Positions 43,044 through 52,274 of a DNA stretch of 63,934 bases are shown one piece after another. The translations under genes were made by a program, and so were the position numbers. The notes under the pieces are model-generated. The model made no database searches. It had not been told where the DNA came from and saw only the letters and a program-made list of their open reading frames with translations. The stretch covers positions 1 to 63,934 of the forward strand of contig CAKSZH010000014.1 in the NCBI GenBank assembly GCA_934525675.1. The letters are read 5' to 3'. The DNA is from an uncultured Eubacteriales bacterium. Lineage in GTDB: Bacteria > Bacillota > Clostridia > Oscillospirales > CAG-272. Positions within the stretch are counted from its first letter, which is position 1, and every line of letters begins with the position of its first letter.

Positions 43044-44153
43044 TTGATTATCGCATTGGAAGAAGCAAGGCTCAAGCTCGTCGCCATGCGCGACGACTTA
43101 AAGGATCTCGGTCACGCGCTCCGGATCGAGCAAACCAAGGAAAAGACTGCCGAACTGGAAGCAAAAACGCAGGATCCGAATTTCTGGAACGACCAGGAGA
43201 CATCCTCCTCGGTTCTCCGCCAGATCAAACAGGGGCAGGACAAGGTAGAGGGCTACGAGAAGCTCTGCTCGCGGCTGGAGGATGCCATTGTGCTTGCGGA
43301 AATGTCCATCGAAGCAAACGATGAATCCTCGCTTGACGAGGTACAGAGCGAGGTGGAAGCCATCCGCGATCTTGCCGACAAGAAGCGCATCGAGGTGTTG
43401 CTCAACGGCGAGTACGACCGCAACAACGCCATCGTGTCCTTCCATCCCGGTGCCGGCGGCACCGAGGCGCAGGACTGGGCGCAGATGCTCTACCGCATGA
43501 TTACCCGCTGGGCGGAGCGCAACGGCTTCACGGTCAAACTGACCGACTGGCAGGACGGAGACTCCGCGGGTATCAAGAGCGCGACGATCTTCGTCGAGGG
43601 CGAAAACGCCTACGGCTTTCTCAAGAGCGAAAACGGCGTGCACCGTCTGGTGCGCGTGTCCCCGTTTGACGCGGCAGGCAGACGGCAGACCTCCTTTGCC
43701 TCCATCGAAGTCATGCCGGAGTTCGACAAGCTCGACGATGTGGTCATCCGCGACGAGGACATTGAATTCGTCGCCTACCACTCCAGCGGCGCCGGCGGAC
43801 AGAACATCAACAAGGTGTCCTCCGCGGTGCGTCTGACCCACAAGCCCACGGGCATTGTGGTCGCTTGCCAGACCGAACGCAGCCAGCTCCAGAACAAGGA
43901 GACCGCCATGCGTACCCTGAAATCCAAGCTGATGGAAATCAAGATCCGCGAACGCCTTGACACCATCGACCAGATCCAGGGCAACAAGGTCAACATTGAG
44001 TGGGGGTCGCAGATCCGCTCGTATGTCTTCATGCCCTACCAGCTCGTCAAGGATACCCGCACGGGATACGAGGACGGCAACGTCGGCGCGGTGATGGACG
44101 GTGAGATCGACGGATTCATCAACGCCTATCTCAAGATGAACGCAAAGCAGTGA
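43044..44153 (+). CDS. prfB: Peptide chain release factor 2 (TTG start, no programmed frameshift)
   Basis: The protein has 369 residues. It has the RF2 stop-recognition tripeptide in RVSPFDAAG and the GGQ peptide-release motif in SSGAGGQNINKVSS. It frees finished proteins at UGA and UAA. The start is taken as TTG at 43044 with GGGAGGT 6 bp upstream, giving the usual N-terminus (ALEEARLKL). A far upstream in-frame ATG at 42966 sits at the expected transcript start and has no ribosome site. The customary internal CTTTGA frameshift near codon 25 is absent. CTTTGA does occur across the start codon itself, overlapping a five-codon frame at 43030-43047. Confidence 0.9.
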   Translation: MIIALEEARLKLVAMRDDLKDLGHALRIEQTKEKTAELEAKTQDPNFWNDQETSSSVLRQIKQGQDKVEGYEKLCSRLEDAIVLAEMSIEANDESSLDEVQSEVEAIRDLADKKRIEVLLNGEYDRNNAIVSFHPGAGGTEAQDWAQMLYRMITRWAERNGFTVKLTDWQDGDSAGIKSATIFVEGENAYGFLKSENGVHRLVRVSPFDAAGRRQTSFASIEVMPEFDKLDDVVIRDEDIEFVAYHSSGAGGQNINKVSSAVRLTHKPTGIVVACQTERSQLQNKETAMRTLKSKLMEIKIRERLDTIDQIQGNKVNIEWGSQIRSYVFMPYQLVKDTRTGYEDGNVGAVMDGEIDGFINAYLKMNAKQ

Positions 44154-44376
44154 TTTGTCTTTTGCGGAGTTTCCCGGACAGACAATATGCCGCCTTTCAT
44201 AAGGGTTCCCGGCAGAAGGTGCGCTACCTTCCGCAAAGACTTCCGGCAGGCGGTGAGCCGTCTGCCGAAAAAGTTTCCGGGCAACAGGACACCCGTAAAA
44301 CGGCAGAACCGCGCAGTACGCAAGCCGCACCCTCCGCAGAATCCGTAAAAGCAGTTTTCAGAAATACACATCATAC
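44154..44376. other. Hairpin-rich non-coding stretch after prfB
   Basis: No credible gene. It holds several strong self-complementary pieces: GAAGGT-GCGCT-ACCTTC (about 44215-44231), CGGCAGGCGG-TGAG-CCGTCTGCCG (about 44246-44269) and a possible enclosing pair CCCGG/CCGGG. It could be a structured RNA or the 3' tail of prfB. No known RNA family was recognised. Confidence 0.4.
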
Positions 44377-44421
44377 AAAAAAAGCAACACCCACGGCGTT
44401 CCGCCGGGGTGTTGCTTTTTG
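44377..44421. terminator. Bidirectional terminator between prfB and the surface-protein gene
   Basis: Stem AAAAAAAGCAACACCC..CGGCG / CGCCG..GGGTGTTGCTTTTT, with T runs on both strands, between convergent genes. Confidence 0.92.
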
Positions 44422-44434
44422 TATCTTTTTTCGA

Positions 44435-46918
44435 TCAGAGCGTTACGGTACCGTTCTTGCAACGAACCGTGGTAAACGGAGAATCCGCACGCCAGGAAGG
44501 ATCAAAGGTGATCGCATTCCACTGCTCCATGGTGCCGTCGAAAACAAGCCCGTTCACAAGCGCCGTGCAGTTGGAGAAGGCTTCCGCCTCGATCTTCACC
44601 ACGCTTGCGGGGAGTTTCACCGAGGTCAGGCTGCTGCAACCCGAGAACGCACTGTTTTCAATCACGCTCACGCCGTCGGGGATCACAATGGATTTCAGCG
44701 TCGTGCATCCGTAGAACGCATGACTTCCGAGGACATCCATGCTTGTGGGAAGTGTGATGTTGTCCAGTTTGCTGCATCCGTAGAACGCATACTGTCCGAT
44801 CTCGGTCACGGCGTCGGGCATTTTGACGCTCTCCAGTCCGAAGCAATTGTTGAACAGGTATGCGTTGATGATACGGATTTTGCCCGGGATGGTCATCGAG
44901 GTCAGGCTGCCGCACCCGGAGAACGCCCATTCGCCGAGCTCCGTCAGGCTTTCGGGCAGGGTGACATTGACAAGGCTGACACAGCCGGAGAATACCGACT
45001 TGCTGAGCGTAGTCAGGACGGGAGAGAATTTCACCGTCTTCAGCGCCGCGCAGCCGTTGAATGCGGACTCGCCGACAGTCAGGATGGTATCCGGCATCAC
45101 AAGGGATTTCATCCGCACATAACCGGAGAACGCCCACGCCTCAATTGCCGTTACAGTACGGCCGTTATGGATCGCGGGGATGACGACTTCCTCGTCGGTA
45201 CAGGATCCGGCACCGATCACGGTACAGGTCGTTCCGTCTTCATTGTCGCGGAAATCAAGCCCGAGCGAGCCGGTTGCGGGGAGAACCGTCTGAGCGGTCA
45301 GCACCGTTCCGCAGGTCGAACAGAAGCTTCCTTCGGTCAGACCCGTCGTGGTCTTTCCGGGCGCAACCGCGGGACGGGTCACGGGCGTGTGCCCCTTCGC
45401 GGGAATGGTATTCTGCGCGGTCAGGGTCTCATTGCAGGCAGAACAGTAACTTCCCTCCGTCAACCCGGATTCGGTACAGGTTGCCGCCCTGCCGGGCAGT
45501 CTGGTCGGGGTGTGTCCCTTGGCGGGAATGGTCACCTGCTCCGAAAGAACCTCGTGGCACACGGAACAGGTCTTTCCTTCCGTATGTCCGTCTTCGGTGC
45601 AGGTTGCTTCCTTGGCGGGAACAATGACCTCCGTATGTCCCGTAGCGGGGATCAGCTGCTGCGGAACGCGTGCTCTGCCGCACACCGAGCAGTATTCGCC
45701 CTCGGTTCTGCCGGGCGTGGTACAGGTCGGCGCGACCGCGGGTCTTGTCACATACGTGTGTTCCTTGCGTTCGATCCGGGTCTGTGCGACCAGCGTCTTG
45801 CCGCAGCTCGAGCAATGGCTACCCGCCGTCAGTCCGTACCGGCTGCAGGTTGCCTCGCGGGCGGGATCCTCCACCGGAGTATGCCCCGTCGCGGGAATGA
45901 CGGTCGGCTCGGACATGACCAGTCCGCAGTACTTGCAGTGGCTGCCCGACGTACGACCGGGCTCGGTGCAGGTTGCCGCAACCGCGATGTCCTCAACCGG
46001 CAGATGCCCCGTTGCGGGGATCGGCTCCTGGCTGACAAGAACCTCGCCGCAGACCGAACAGTGGCTTCCTTCGCTGATACCCGCTTCCGTGCAGGTCGCA
46101 GGCTTGCCCGCGTCGGTCACGGGGGTATGCCCCTTCGCGGGGATCACTTCACCAGACAGAACCTCGCCGCAGGTCGAGCAATGACTGCCCGCCGTGTGAC
46201 CGGGTTCGGTACAGGTTGCCTCCGCGCCCGCGTCGGTCACGGGGGTGTGTCCCTTCGCGGGGATCACAGTCTGCTTCGTAATCACTTCTCCGCAGACCGA
46301 GCAATGGCTTCCTTCCGTCATGCCGGACTCCGTGCAGGTCGCTTCCGTGCCCGCATCGGTCACGGGGGTATGTCCCTTCGCGGGAATGGTTTCCCGTCCG
46401 ACAATGGTCTCTCCGCAGACCGAGCAATGGCTTCCCTCCGTCACGCCCGGCTCCGTGCAGGTTGCGGGCATTCCGGCATCCGCAACGGGGGTATGTCCCT
46501 TTGCGGGAATGATATAGCGCGGCGTCAAAACCTTACCGCAGGTCGAACAACGACTTCCCTCGGTATATCCCGGCTCCGTGCAGGTCGCTTCCACCGCCGG
46601 CTCCACGACTACGGTATGCGTGTGATCCGGATCGGGATCGGTTACCTCTTCCCGCTTTGTCTCGGTCTCGGAACCGGTTCCCGTTTCGGTCCCGGAATGG
46701 GATCCGCTCTCCGTTTCGCTTCCCGGTTCGGTCGTTGCCGATTCCGGATCTTTTCCGGATCCGGTTTCCTTTACGGGAGTCGTCTCCGTAGCCGACTCCC
46801 CGGGCTGATCCGGCTTCTGCCGGTTACAGGTAGAGAGCAGGATAATAATCAGAACCACGATCAGAACGAGAATCGCAATTCCGACAATTTTCAGGGCACT
46901 GTGTTTGTTGTTCGACAT
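44435..46918 (-). CDS. Membrane-anchored surface protein: 11 Cys-His repeats plus BspA-like LRRs
   Basis: The protein has 827 residues. An N-terminal membrane anchor (about 9-30) and a Thr/Ser/Glu-rich spacer (35-95) precede eleven repeats of about 41 residues (about 108-555) with the pattern ATCTE.G.T.GS.CS.CGE...IPAKGHTPV. Each full copy offers three Cys and one His. A block of about seven BspA-type leucine-rich repeats (about 590-800; e.g. AFSGCSSLTSVKLP) ends the protein. Such repeats are found in clostridial surface proteins and may mediate adhesion. The last repeat has lost its first Cys. Ribosome site AAGGAGG. Confidence 0.85.
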   Translation of the reverse strand: MSNNKHSALKIVGIAILVLIVVLIIILLSTCNRQKPDQPGESATETTPVKETGSGKDPESATTEPGSETESGSHSGTETGTGSETETKREEVTDPDPDHTHTVVVEPAVEATCTEPGYTEGSRCSTCGKVLTPRYIIPAKGHTPVADAGMPATCTEPGVTEGSHCSVCGETIVGRETIPAKGHTPVTDAGTEATCTESGMTEGSHCSVCGEVITKQTVIPAKGHTPVTDAGAEATCTEPGHTAGSHCSTCGEVLSGEVIPAKGHTPVTDAGKPATCTEAGISEGSHCSVCGEVLVSQEPIPATGHLPVEDIAVAATCTEPGRTSGSHCKYCGLVMSEPTVIPATGHTPVEDPAREATCSRYGLTAGSHCSSCGKTLVAQTRIERKEHTYVTRPAVAPTCTTPGRTEGEYCSVCGRARVPQQLIPATGHTEVIVPAKEATCTEDGHTEGKTCSVCHEVLSEQVTIPAKGHTPTRLPGRAATCTESGLTEGSYCSACNETLTAQNTIPAKGHTPVTRPAVAPGKTTTGLTEGSFCSTCGTVLTAQTVLPATGSLGLDFRDNEDGTTCTVIGAGSCTDEEVVIPAIHNGRTVTAIEAWAFSGYVRMKSLVMPDTILTVGESAFNGCAALKTVKFSPVLTTLSKSVFSGCVSLVNVTLPESLTELGEWAFSGCGSLTSMTIPGKIRIINAYLFNNCFGLESVKMPDAVTEIGQYAFYGCSKLDNITLPTSMDVLGSHAFYGCTTLKSIVIPDGVSVIENSAFSGCSSLTSVKLPASVVKIEAEAFSNCTALVNGLVFDGTMEQWNAITFDPSWRADSPFTTVRCKNGTVTL

Positions 46919-47019
46919 CTTTTCCTCCTTACAGAATCCATACTGATTTCAACATCTCAGTATACACTTTTTCTTTGTTTTTGTCAATGTAAAAACAGTT
47001 AACACTTTGTCAAATCCGG

Positions 47020-47844
47020 TCACGGATTCCGACCGGATCCGACGTTTCCGAACAGTAGCCGGAGCAGAAAAATCACCAGTGCCGCCGCGACCAGAAGAAG
47101 CGCGCAGGCAAGCACCGCAAAGAACAGCGTCGCAAGCAGCGCGGCAAACCGGATCATGGCATCCGTGACCGCTCCGACCGCCGTTTCTCCGAGGAAAACG
47201 CAAACTCCCGTCACCGCCGCCGTCACGACCAGGATCCACGGCACAGCGCGTACCGCGCCGCGCACATCCTCCGGGCTGAGGCTGACGTGCAGGCTGACGG
47301 AAAACATGAGTACGATCGCACCAACCCGCAAGTACCATGCGCGGGGCGATGATACATACAGTTCCTTCACAAGCGAAAACAGCCCGCCGAGGAAGTCCTT
47401 CGCGTCCGCCCTTCCCGCCGCAACGTCAAGCGCACCGGAGAGATAGGCGGAAAACGTATCGGGGAACACCAGGTACAGAAGAAGCAGCACCATTGCCCCA
47501 CCGGAAACGAGGGGACCGATTCCGATAAAATAATTGCCGATCACGGCATAAGGGTTGCTTTTCCGGTAGGAATGCTCAATGTAACCGAGCCGTCCGTCGT
47601 CGCTTTTCGGATTCCAGAGGCGCATTGCCTCGATCCGATGTCCGAACAGAAGGCACATGACGGCGTGTCCCAGTTCATGAACCGGCGTTCCGATCACCGA
47701 AGTGGCAATGACGGCGGCATACCCGACGCCCCTGCCGCACAGCTTGCGGAACAGAAAAGAGCAGACCCCGACACAGAGTCCGCACAGAACCGGAATACCG
47801 ACCGTGGCAAGAAGGATCGTCAGAAACAGTCTGATAAATGTCAT
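47020..47844 (-). CDS. M50-like integral membrane metalloprotease
   Basis: This 274-residue protein has about six transmembrane segments. The zinc motif HELGH (residues 56-60) lies inside a hydrophobic segment (GTPVHELGHAVMCLLFGHRI), as in site-2-type proteases. A typical M50 NPDG motif was not seen, so it belongs to a divergent M50/DUF-type group. It lies upstream of the repeat-rich surface protein on the same strand, 100 bp away; a functional link is possible but unproven. Confidence 0.75.
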   Translation of the reverse strand: MTFIRLFLTILLATVGIPVLCGLCVGVCSFLFRKLCGRGVGYAAVIATSVIGTPVHELGHAVMCLLFGHRIEAMRLWNPKSDDGRLGYIEHSYRKSNPYAVIGNYFIGIGPLVSGGAMVLLLLYLVFPDTFSAYLSGALDVAAGRADAKDFLGGLFSLVKELYVSSPRAWYLRVGAIVLMFSVSLHVSLSPEDVRGAVRAVPWILVVTAAVTGVCVFLGETAVGAVTDAMIRFAALLATLFFAVLACALLLVAAALVIFLLRLLFGNVGSGRNP

Positions 47845-47999
47845 GCGCGACCCCCTTCCGTTGCCTTGATTCCATTATAAACCGACGCAGAAACACTGTC
47901 AAGGTTCCACTTGATTTTTTCCTTTATCGGTGCTATCATGAAAGCAGTGAAAAAGACCGGAAAAGGGCTCTTTTCCGGGAATCGTGCGGAGGTGGTATC

Positions 48000-49730
48000 A
48001 TGATCCCGTTTCTGACCGGCGGACAGATGAAGGTGTGCGACAGATACGCCATTGAAAAGAAAGGAATTCCTTCCCGCGTGCTGATGGAACGCGCCGCCCG
48101 GGCGGCGGTTGAAGCGCTTTTTACCGAGGGCTTCGATCTTTCGTGTGCGACGGTCGCGGTCGGTTCCGGCAACAACGGCGGGGACGGGCTCGCAATGGCG
48201 CGGATGCTCCGGGAGAGCGGGTACGATGTGCGCGTCGTTTTTGCGGGAGCCCTCCGGGAGGACGGCACGCCTGACCCGTCGCACATGAGCGAGGGATTCC
48301 GGGAACAGCTTGCCCTTCTACCGGAAACGGTTGCATTTCTTACGGAATACCCCACGGACAACCGCACCTCCGCCATTGTGGACGCGATCTTCGGCATCGG
48401 GGTCTCCCGCCCTGTGACGGGGCGGGGTGCGGAGCTGATTAAAAAGATCAACGCGTCGGGTGTCCGTACTCTGTCGGTCGATCTGCCGTCCGGAATCCAC
48501 TCGGACACGGGAGCGGTCATGGGATGCGCCGTCCATGCTTCGGTCACGGTCACCATCGACCAGTATAAGGTGGGGCTCCTGCTCTATCCCGGCAAAGAGT
48601 ACGCCGGAAAGGTACTCTGCCGCGACATCGGGATCGGCACGGACGGGCTTGCACACATGGGAGATGTTCTTCCAACGCCGTCCGGTCAGGTACCGACGAA
48701 GAATGACCGCGTTGCCTGCCCCGAACGGGTGCTGACGCATGATGCTCTTTCGCCCCGTCCCGGTCAGGTGCTGACAAAGGACGACCTTGCCGCGCTTCTT
48801 CCCGCCCGCCCTGCACGCTCCCACAAGGGGACGTTCGGCAGGGTACTGGTTGTCGCCGGTTCCCGTGCCATGGCGGGGGCAGCATATTTTGCGGCAAAGG
48901 CGGCGTACCGCACGGGCGCGGGACTGGTTGAAATTCTCACGCCGGAATGCAACCGCGTCATTTTGCAGATGCTGATTCCCGAAGCTGTGCTGACGGTTTA
49001 CGAAGAAGAAACGCCGGACATCCCGCGTATCCGTGCCGCCGCGTCCCGCGCGGACGCGGCGGTGATCGGACCGGGGCTCGGAACCGGCGATCTTGCCGTG
49101 ACTGTTTTACGGGCAGTTGCCGGCACACTCACCGTTCCTTCGGTACTCGATGCGGACGGGCTGAATCTTGTCGCCGCACACCCGGAACTCCGCGATACCC
49201 TGCAGGTTCCGCTGATCTTCACCCCCCACCCGGCGGAGGCTTCACGCCTGCTCGGAGTACCGGTCGGGGATCTGCTTGCCGATTTGCCGGGCAGTGCGCT
49301 TACGATCGCCCGCAGATTCGGCGTCACCTGCGTACTCAAAGATGCCGCGACCGTAACCGCCACACCGGACGGGGACCTGTGGATCAATCAGTCCGGCAAC
49401 AGCGGCATGGCGACCGGCGGCTCCGGCGACGTGCTTTCCGGAATTCTCGGCGGACTGCTTGCGACGGCGCGGCACACCATCGACAATCTCTCGTCAACCT
49501 CCCCCTCCGGCACCGGAGTGGGTTCCCACTTCGGTGCCGGCGCCAATATCGGTGCGGGCGCCGCAGGTCAGGCACAACCGTCCCGGGGCATCGGTCTTAT
49601 TGCCGCCCTCGGCGTTTACCTGCACGGGCTTGCGGGAGATGCCGCGGCGAAAAAGCTCGGCGAAGCGTCGGTCATGGCAAGCGACATTGCGGACGGGATT
49701 GCGGATGTACTGAAGAATGTGCGGAAATAA
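48000..49730 (+). CDS. nnr: Bifunctional NAD(P)H-hydrate epimerase/dehydratase
   Basis: The protein has 576 residues. The N-terminal epimerase domain (about 1-215) has GSGNNGGDG and DAIFGIG. The C-terminal ADP-dependent dehydratase domain (about 265-570) has GRVLVVAGSRAMAGAA, the FTPHPAEASRL segment and the active-site GSGDVLSGILGGL. It repairs damaged NADH and NADPH hydrates. Two regions are longer than usual: a linker at about 222-262 carrying two similar PxGQV.TK.D units, and a Ser/Gly/Ala-rich insert at about 496-530. The ATG at 48000 follows CGGAGGTGG. Confidence 0.9.
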   Translation: MIPFLTGGQMKVCDRYAIEKKGIPSRVLMERAARAAVEALFTEGFDLSCATVAVGSGNNGGDGLAMARMLRESGYDVRVVFAGALREDGTPDPSHMSEGFREQLALLPETVAFLTEYPTDNRTSAIVDAIFGIGVSRPVTGRGAELIKKINASGVRTLSVDLPSGIHSDTGAVMGCAVHASVTVTIDQYKVGLLLYPGKEYAGKVLCRDIGIGTDGLAHMGDVLPTPSGQVPTKNDRVACPERVLTHDALSPRPGQVLTKDDLAALLPARPARSHKGTFGRVLVVAGSRAMAGAAYFAAKAAYRTGAGLVEILTPECNRVILQMLIPEAVLTVYEEETPDIPRIRAAASRADAAVIGPGLGTGDLAVTVLRAVAGTLTVPSVLDADGLNLVAAHPELRDTLQVPLIFTPHPAEASRLLGVPVGDLLADLPGSALTIARRFGVTCVLKDAATVTATPDGDLWINQSGNSGMATGGSGDVLSGILGGLLATARHTIDNLSSTSPSGTGVGSHFGAGANIGAGAAGQAQPSRGIGLIAALGVYLHGLAGDAAAKKLGEASVMASDIADGIADVLKNVRK

Positions 49731-49741
49731 CCGTCATCATT

Positions 49742-49779
49742 AAAAAAAGCCTCACGGCTGATTGCCGTGAGGCTTTTTG
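49742..49779 (+). terminator. Terminator of nnr
   Basis: Stem AAAAAGCCTCACGGC / GCCGTGAGGCTTTTT with a T tract, directly after the stop codon. Confidence 0.93.
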
Positions 49780-49927
49780 TATCTGCCCGCCGCCGGGTGA
49801 AGGTTCCGGCTGCAAGTTTCCGTTGCAGGAAAAGAAAGTCCGGCACGCGCGGATAAATCGAGCTGCGCCAAACCCGCACATCCGCACGCCCGGTTCACCG
49901 CCATTTGTGCTCCGTTCCCGCGATTCC

Positions 49928-51094
49928 TCAGTTTCTGATCCGTACCAGCTCCGACAGCCCTGCATCCAGTGCCGCGCACAGCGCGTCAACGTCTTCCCCG
50001 GTGTTGTACTCCGAAAAGCTGATCCGGAGTGTGCAGTCCGCGTCGAAGTCGTTCAGTCCGAACGCGGTCAGCACACGAGACACGCGGTGACTGTGCGACG
50101 AGCAGGCAGAGCCGCTCGACACATAGATTCCCTTTGCGGAAAGGTAGTGCAGCATGGTCTCGCTCTTCACCGCGGGAAGCGTCACACTGACAATATGCGG
50201 CGCAACCGTACCGGCAGGTTCGTTGATGTGAAGTCCCATCAGGGAAAGCCGCTTTACCGTCTCCTCCCGGAGACCCCGCAGATGGGAAAGGTTTGCGGCA
50301 AGATGCCCGTATCCGTCCTTTGCCGCCTGCCCGAAGCCCGCGATACCAATGACGTTTTCCGTGCCGGAGCGCAGTCCCTCCTCCTGTCCGCCGCCCTCAA
50401 TAACGGGAATCAGTGCGCGGCGCTTCAGGATTGCGGGATCGACGTATAGTGCGCCGACGCCCTTGGGACCGTGGATTTTGTGGGCGCTGACCGTCATGAG
50501 ATCCGCGCCGACCGAGGCGGGAGTCATTCGCAGCTTTAAATACCCCTGCACCGCGTCGGTATGCGTCACGGCGGCAGGGCAAAGCTCCCGCACCATGGAA
50601 AATGCGGTTTTGAGGTCATATGCCGCGCCGGTCTCATTGTTGACTGCCATCAGGCTGACAAGAAGCGTATTCCCGGTCAGCTCTGCCCGGAGCCGCTCCA
50701 TATCCAGAACACCCCCGCGCGTCGGGATCCGCGCGACACAAAAACCGTCCTTCTCGAGACGTTTCATACAGTTTTCCACTGCGGGATGCTCGGAATCCGT
50801 CGTGATGATCTTGCCGCCGCGTCCGCGGGGTTTGGCATACACGCTTCCGAGAATCGCAAGGTTGTCCGCCTCGCTTCCCGAGGCACAGAAAATAATCTGT
50901 CCCGGCTTCGGCACACGCACGCCAAGCGAGAGGGCGACCGCTTCCCTTGCCTCCCTCACCACCGCCTCGGCGCGGACGCCGGCGGCATGGAGCGAGGACG
51001 GGTTGCCGTAATTCTCCATGACCGAGATCATTTTTTCGCGTACCGCCGGCGAGAGCGCCGTGGTCGCGCTGTTGTCAAGATAAATTTCTTTCAT
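49928..51094 (-). CDS. Cysteine desulfurase (NifS/IscS family)
   Basis: This 388-residue PLP enzyme removes sulfur from cysteine for iron-sulfur clusters or tRNA thiolation. The PLP lysine is Lys206 in SAHKIHGPKG. The persulfide cysteine is Cys331 in SSGSACSSHSHRVS, a group-I-like loop. In Clostridia such genes often stand next to thiI, but thiI is not in the window. The start at 51094 gives the usual MKEIYLDNSATT. A lipoprotein gene lies upstream. Confidence 0.9.
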   Translation of the reverse strand: MKEIYLDNSATTALSPAVREKMISVMENYGNPSSLHAAGVRAEAVVREAREAVALSLGVRVPKPGQIIFCASGSEADNLAILGSVYAKPRGRGGKIITTDSEHPAVENCMKRLEKDGFCVARIPTRGGVLDMERLRAELTGNTLLVSLMAVNNETGAAYDLKTAFSMVRELCPAAVTHTDAVQGYLKLRMTPASVGADLMTVSAHKIHGPKGVGALYVDPAILKRRALIPVIEGGGQEEGLRSGTENVIGIAGFGQAAKDGYGHLAANLSHLRGLREETVKRLSLMGLHINEPAGTVAPHIVSVTLPAVKSETMLHYLSAKGIYVSSGSACSSHSHRVSRVLTAFGLNDFDADCTLRISFSEYNTGEDVDALCAALDAGLSELVRIRN

Positions 51095-51230
51095 GATTCT
51101 GTTCCTGTCGATTTTTCCTGTGAGTACCGCCGAACTTTAAGAACATGGCGGTATTCCGTTTTCGCCTGACGGATTTCTGCTCCGAAAGGAAAAGACACCG
51201 TCGCCCCGGAGCGGGTTGCTTCTGCCATTC

Positions 51231-52274
51231 TCAGCGAAGCTGAAACGCGGCGACCATCGCATCCACATCGGGCAGATGCTCGGCGTAATGCTCCTCCGTC
51301 GCGGTGTAGGTCAGTGTGTAGAACGCACTGTAAAACAGGCTGTTGTAGGTGATGACCGTCTGGCGGTAGTGGTAGGTCTCCCCGCCGACCTTTGCGGTGA
51401 ACTCCCAGACCTGCGCGACTCTGCCGCCCATCGTCTGGTCCGTCGTCAGGCGGGAGATCCTGGTGAATCCCGCGAGAGAGTCCGCGTATTCCTTCATGCA
51501 CTGCTCGTAGTAGTCGTCCAGCTTGACAACCTCCGCGTCGGGAACATACGCCGTCACAGAGACATTGGAGCGGTCGCTCTCCGAGAAATACGCGGAGGTA
51601 CCCGCGTCCTTGTCGTTGACCGTCCATGCGTCTGGGATGAAAAAGCGGTACGGGACACGGTCGTCGGACGCGATCTTCATGCCCGCGGGGGCTTCGGCAT
51701 CGGCAAGCTTCTTGACCGCCTTCTCCGGCACATACGCGTCGGCAAAGCGGAATTCCCGCACCATTTTCTGTACGTCGGCATACAGAGTCTCGTAAAGTTC
51801 CGGATCGGCGGCGTAAGTCAGAAGATAATATGCACCGTCGTGCTTCGCGGCGCACTGAAGCACCTTGTAGTTGACGTCTTCCTCGGTCCACGCGGTGAAC
51901 GTCCAGACCTTTGCGTCCTCGCCGCCGAGCGTGGTCACGTCGGTCGCGTCAAGGCGGAGACGTTCCCCATAAGTCGCCCGATGCCCTGCCATGCACTCCT
52001 CGTAGAATGCGTCAAGTGTTTCTGCGTCGGAGCGGATGCGGCGCGCGGTCACACCGGAGGTCTTGGTCGCGGTGTAGTATGCCCCTGCCACGCCGGTGCC
52101 GTTATTCAGGTTCCAGCTGGTTGGGACATAGAGGCGGAACAGATCCCCCTCCACGTTTGCCGCCTGCATGCCGGCGGGAACCTCCTCCTTTTCCCTTTTG
52201 GCACAGGAAAACAGGGGGAAACAAAGCGTGGCGGCAAGCAGCAGGCAGACGCCGGCTTTCAACAATCGCTTCAT
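51231..52274 (-). CDS. Lipoprotein with two similar domains, function unknown
   Basis: The protein has 347 residues. A lipoprotein signal with lipobox LFSC (Cys near residue 24) precedes two consecutive domains of about 150 residues, each starting PAGM(Q/K).A and containing a (Y/F)VP.(S/A)W turn, a Y..C(M) segment and a V(W).FTA strand. This looks like an internal duplication of a PsbP/DUF1795-like fold. The start at 52274 follows AAAGGAAAGG. No neighbour suggests a pathway. Confidence 0.75.
   Translation of the reverse strand: MKRLLKAGVCLLLAATLCFPLFSCAKREKEEVPAGMQAANVEGDLFRLYVPTSWNLNNGTGVAGAYYTATKTSGVTARRIRSDAETLDAFYEECMAGHRATYGERLRLDATDVTTLGGEDAKVWTFTAWTEEDVNYKVLQCAAKHDGAYYLLTYAADPELYETLYADVQKMVREFRFADAYVPEKAVKKLADAEAPAGMKIASDDRVPYRFFIPDAWTVNDKDAGTSAYFSESDRSNVSVTAYVPDAEVVKLDDYYEQCMKEYADSLAGFTRISRLTTDQTMGGRVAQVWEFTAKVGGETYHYRQTVITYNSLFYSAFYTLTYTATEEHYAEHLPDVDAMVAAFQLR

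Noticed and set aside
44154..44376. SRP RNA, 6S RNA or RNase P RNA after prfB
   Set aside because: The conserved cores of those RNAs, such as the SRP GGAAGCAGC region, were not found.
45300..46600. Regular 123-bp DNA repeats that could suggest a second CRISPR-like array
   Set aside because: The repeats are in frame and encode the Cys-His repeat protein; they lack the repeat-spacer pattern.
44150..47002. A 950-codon open frame opposite the repeat-rich surface protein
   Set aside because: It is a mirror of the 41-residue repeats on the other strand, with no ribosome site or domain, and it runs over the prfB terminator.
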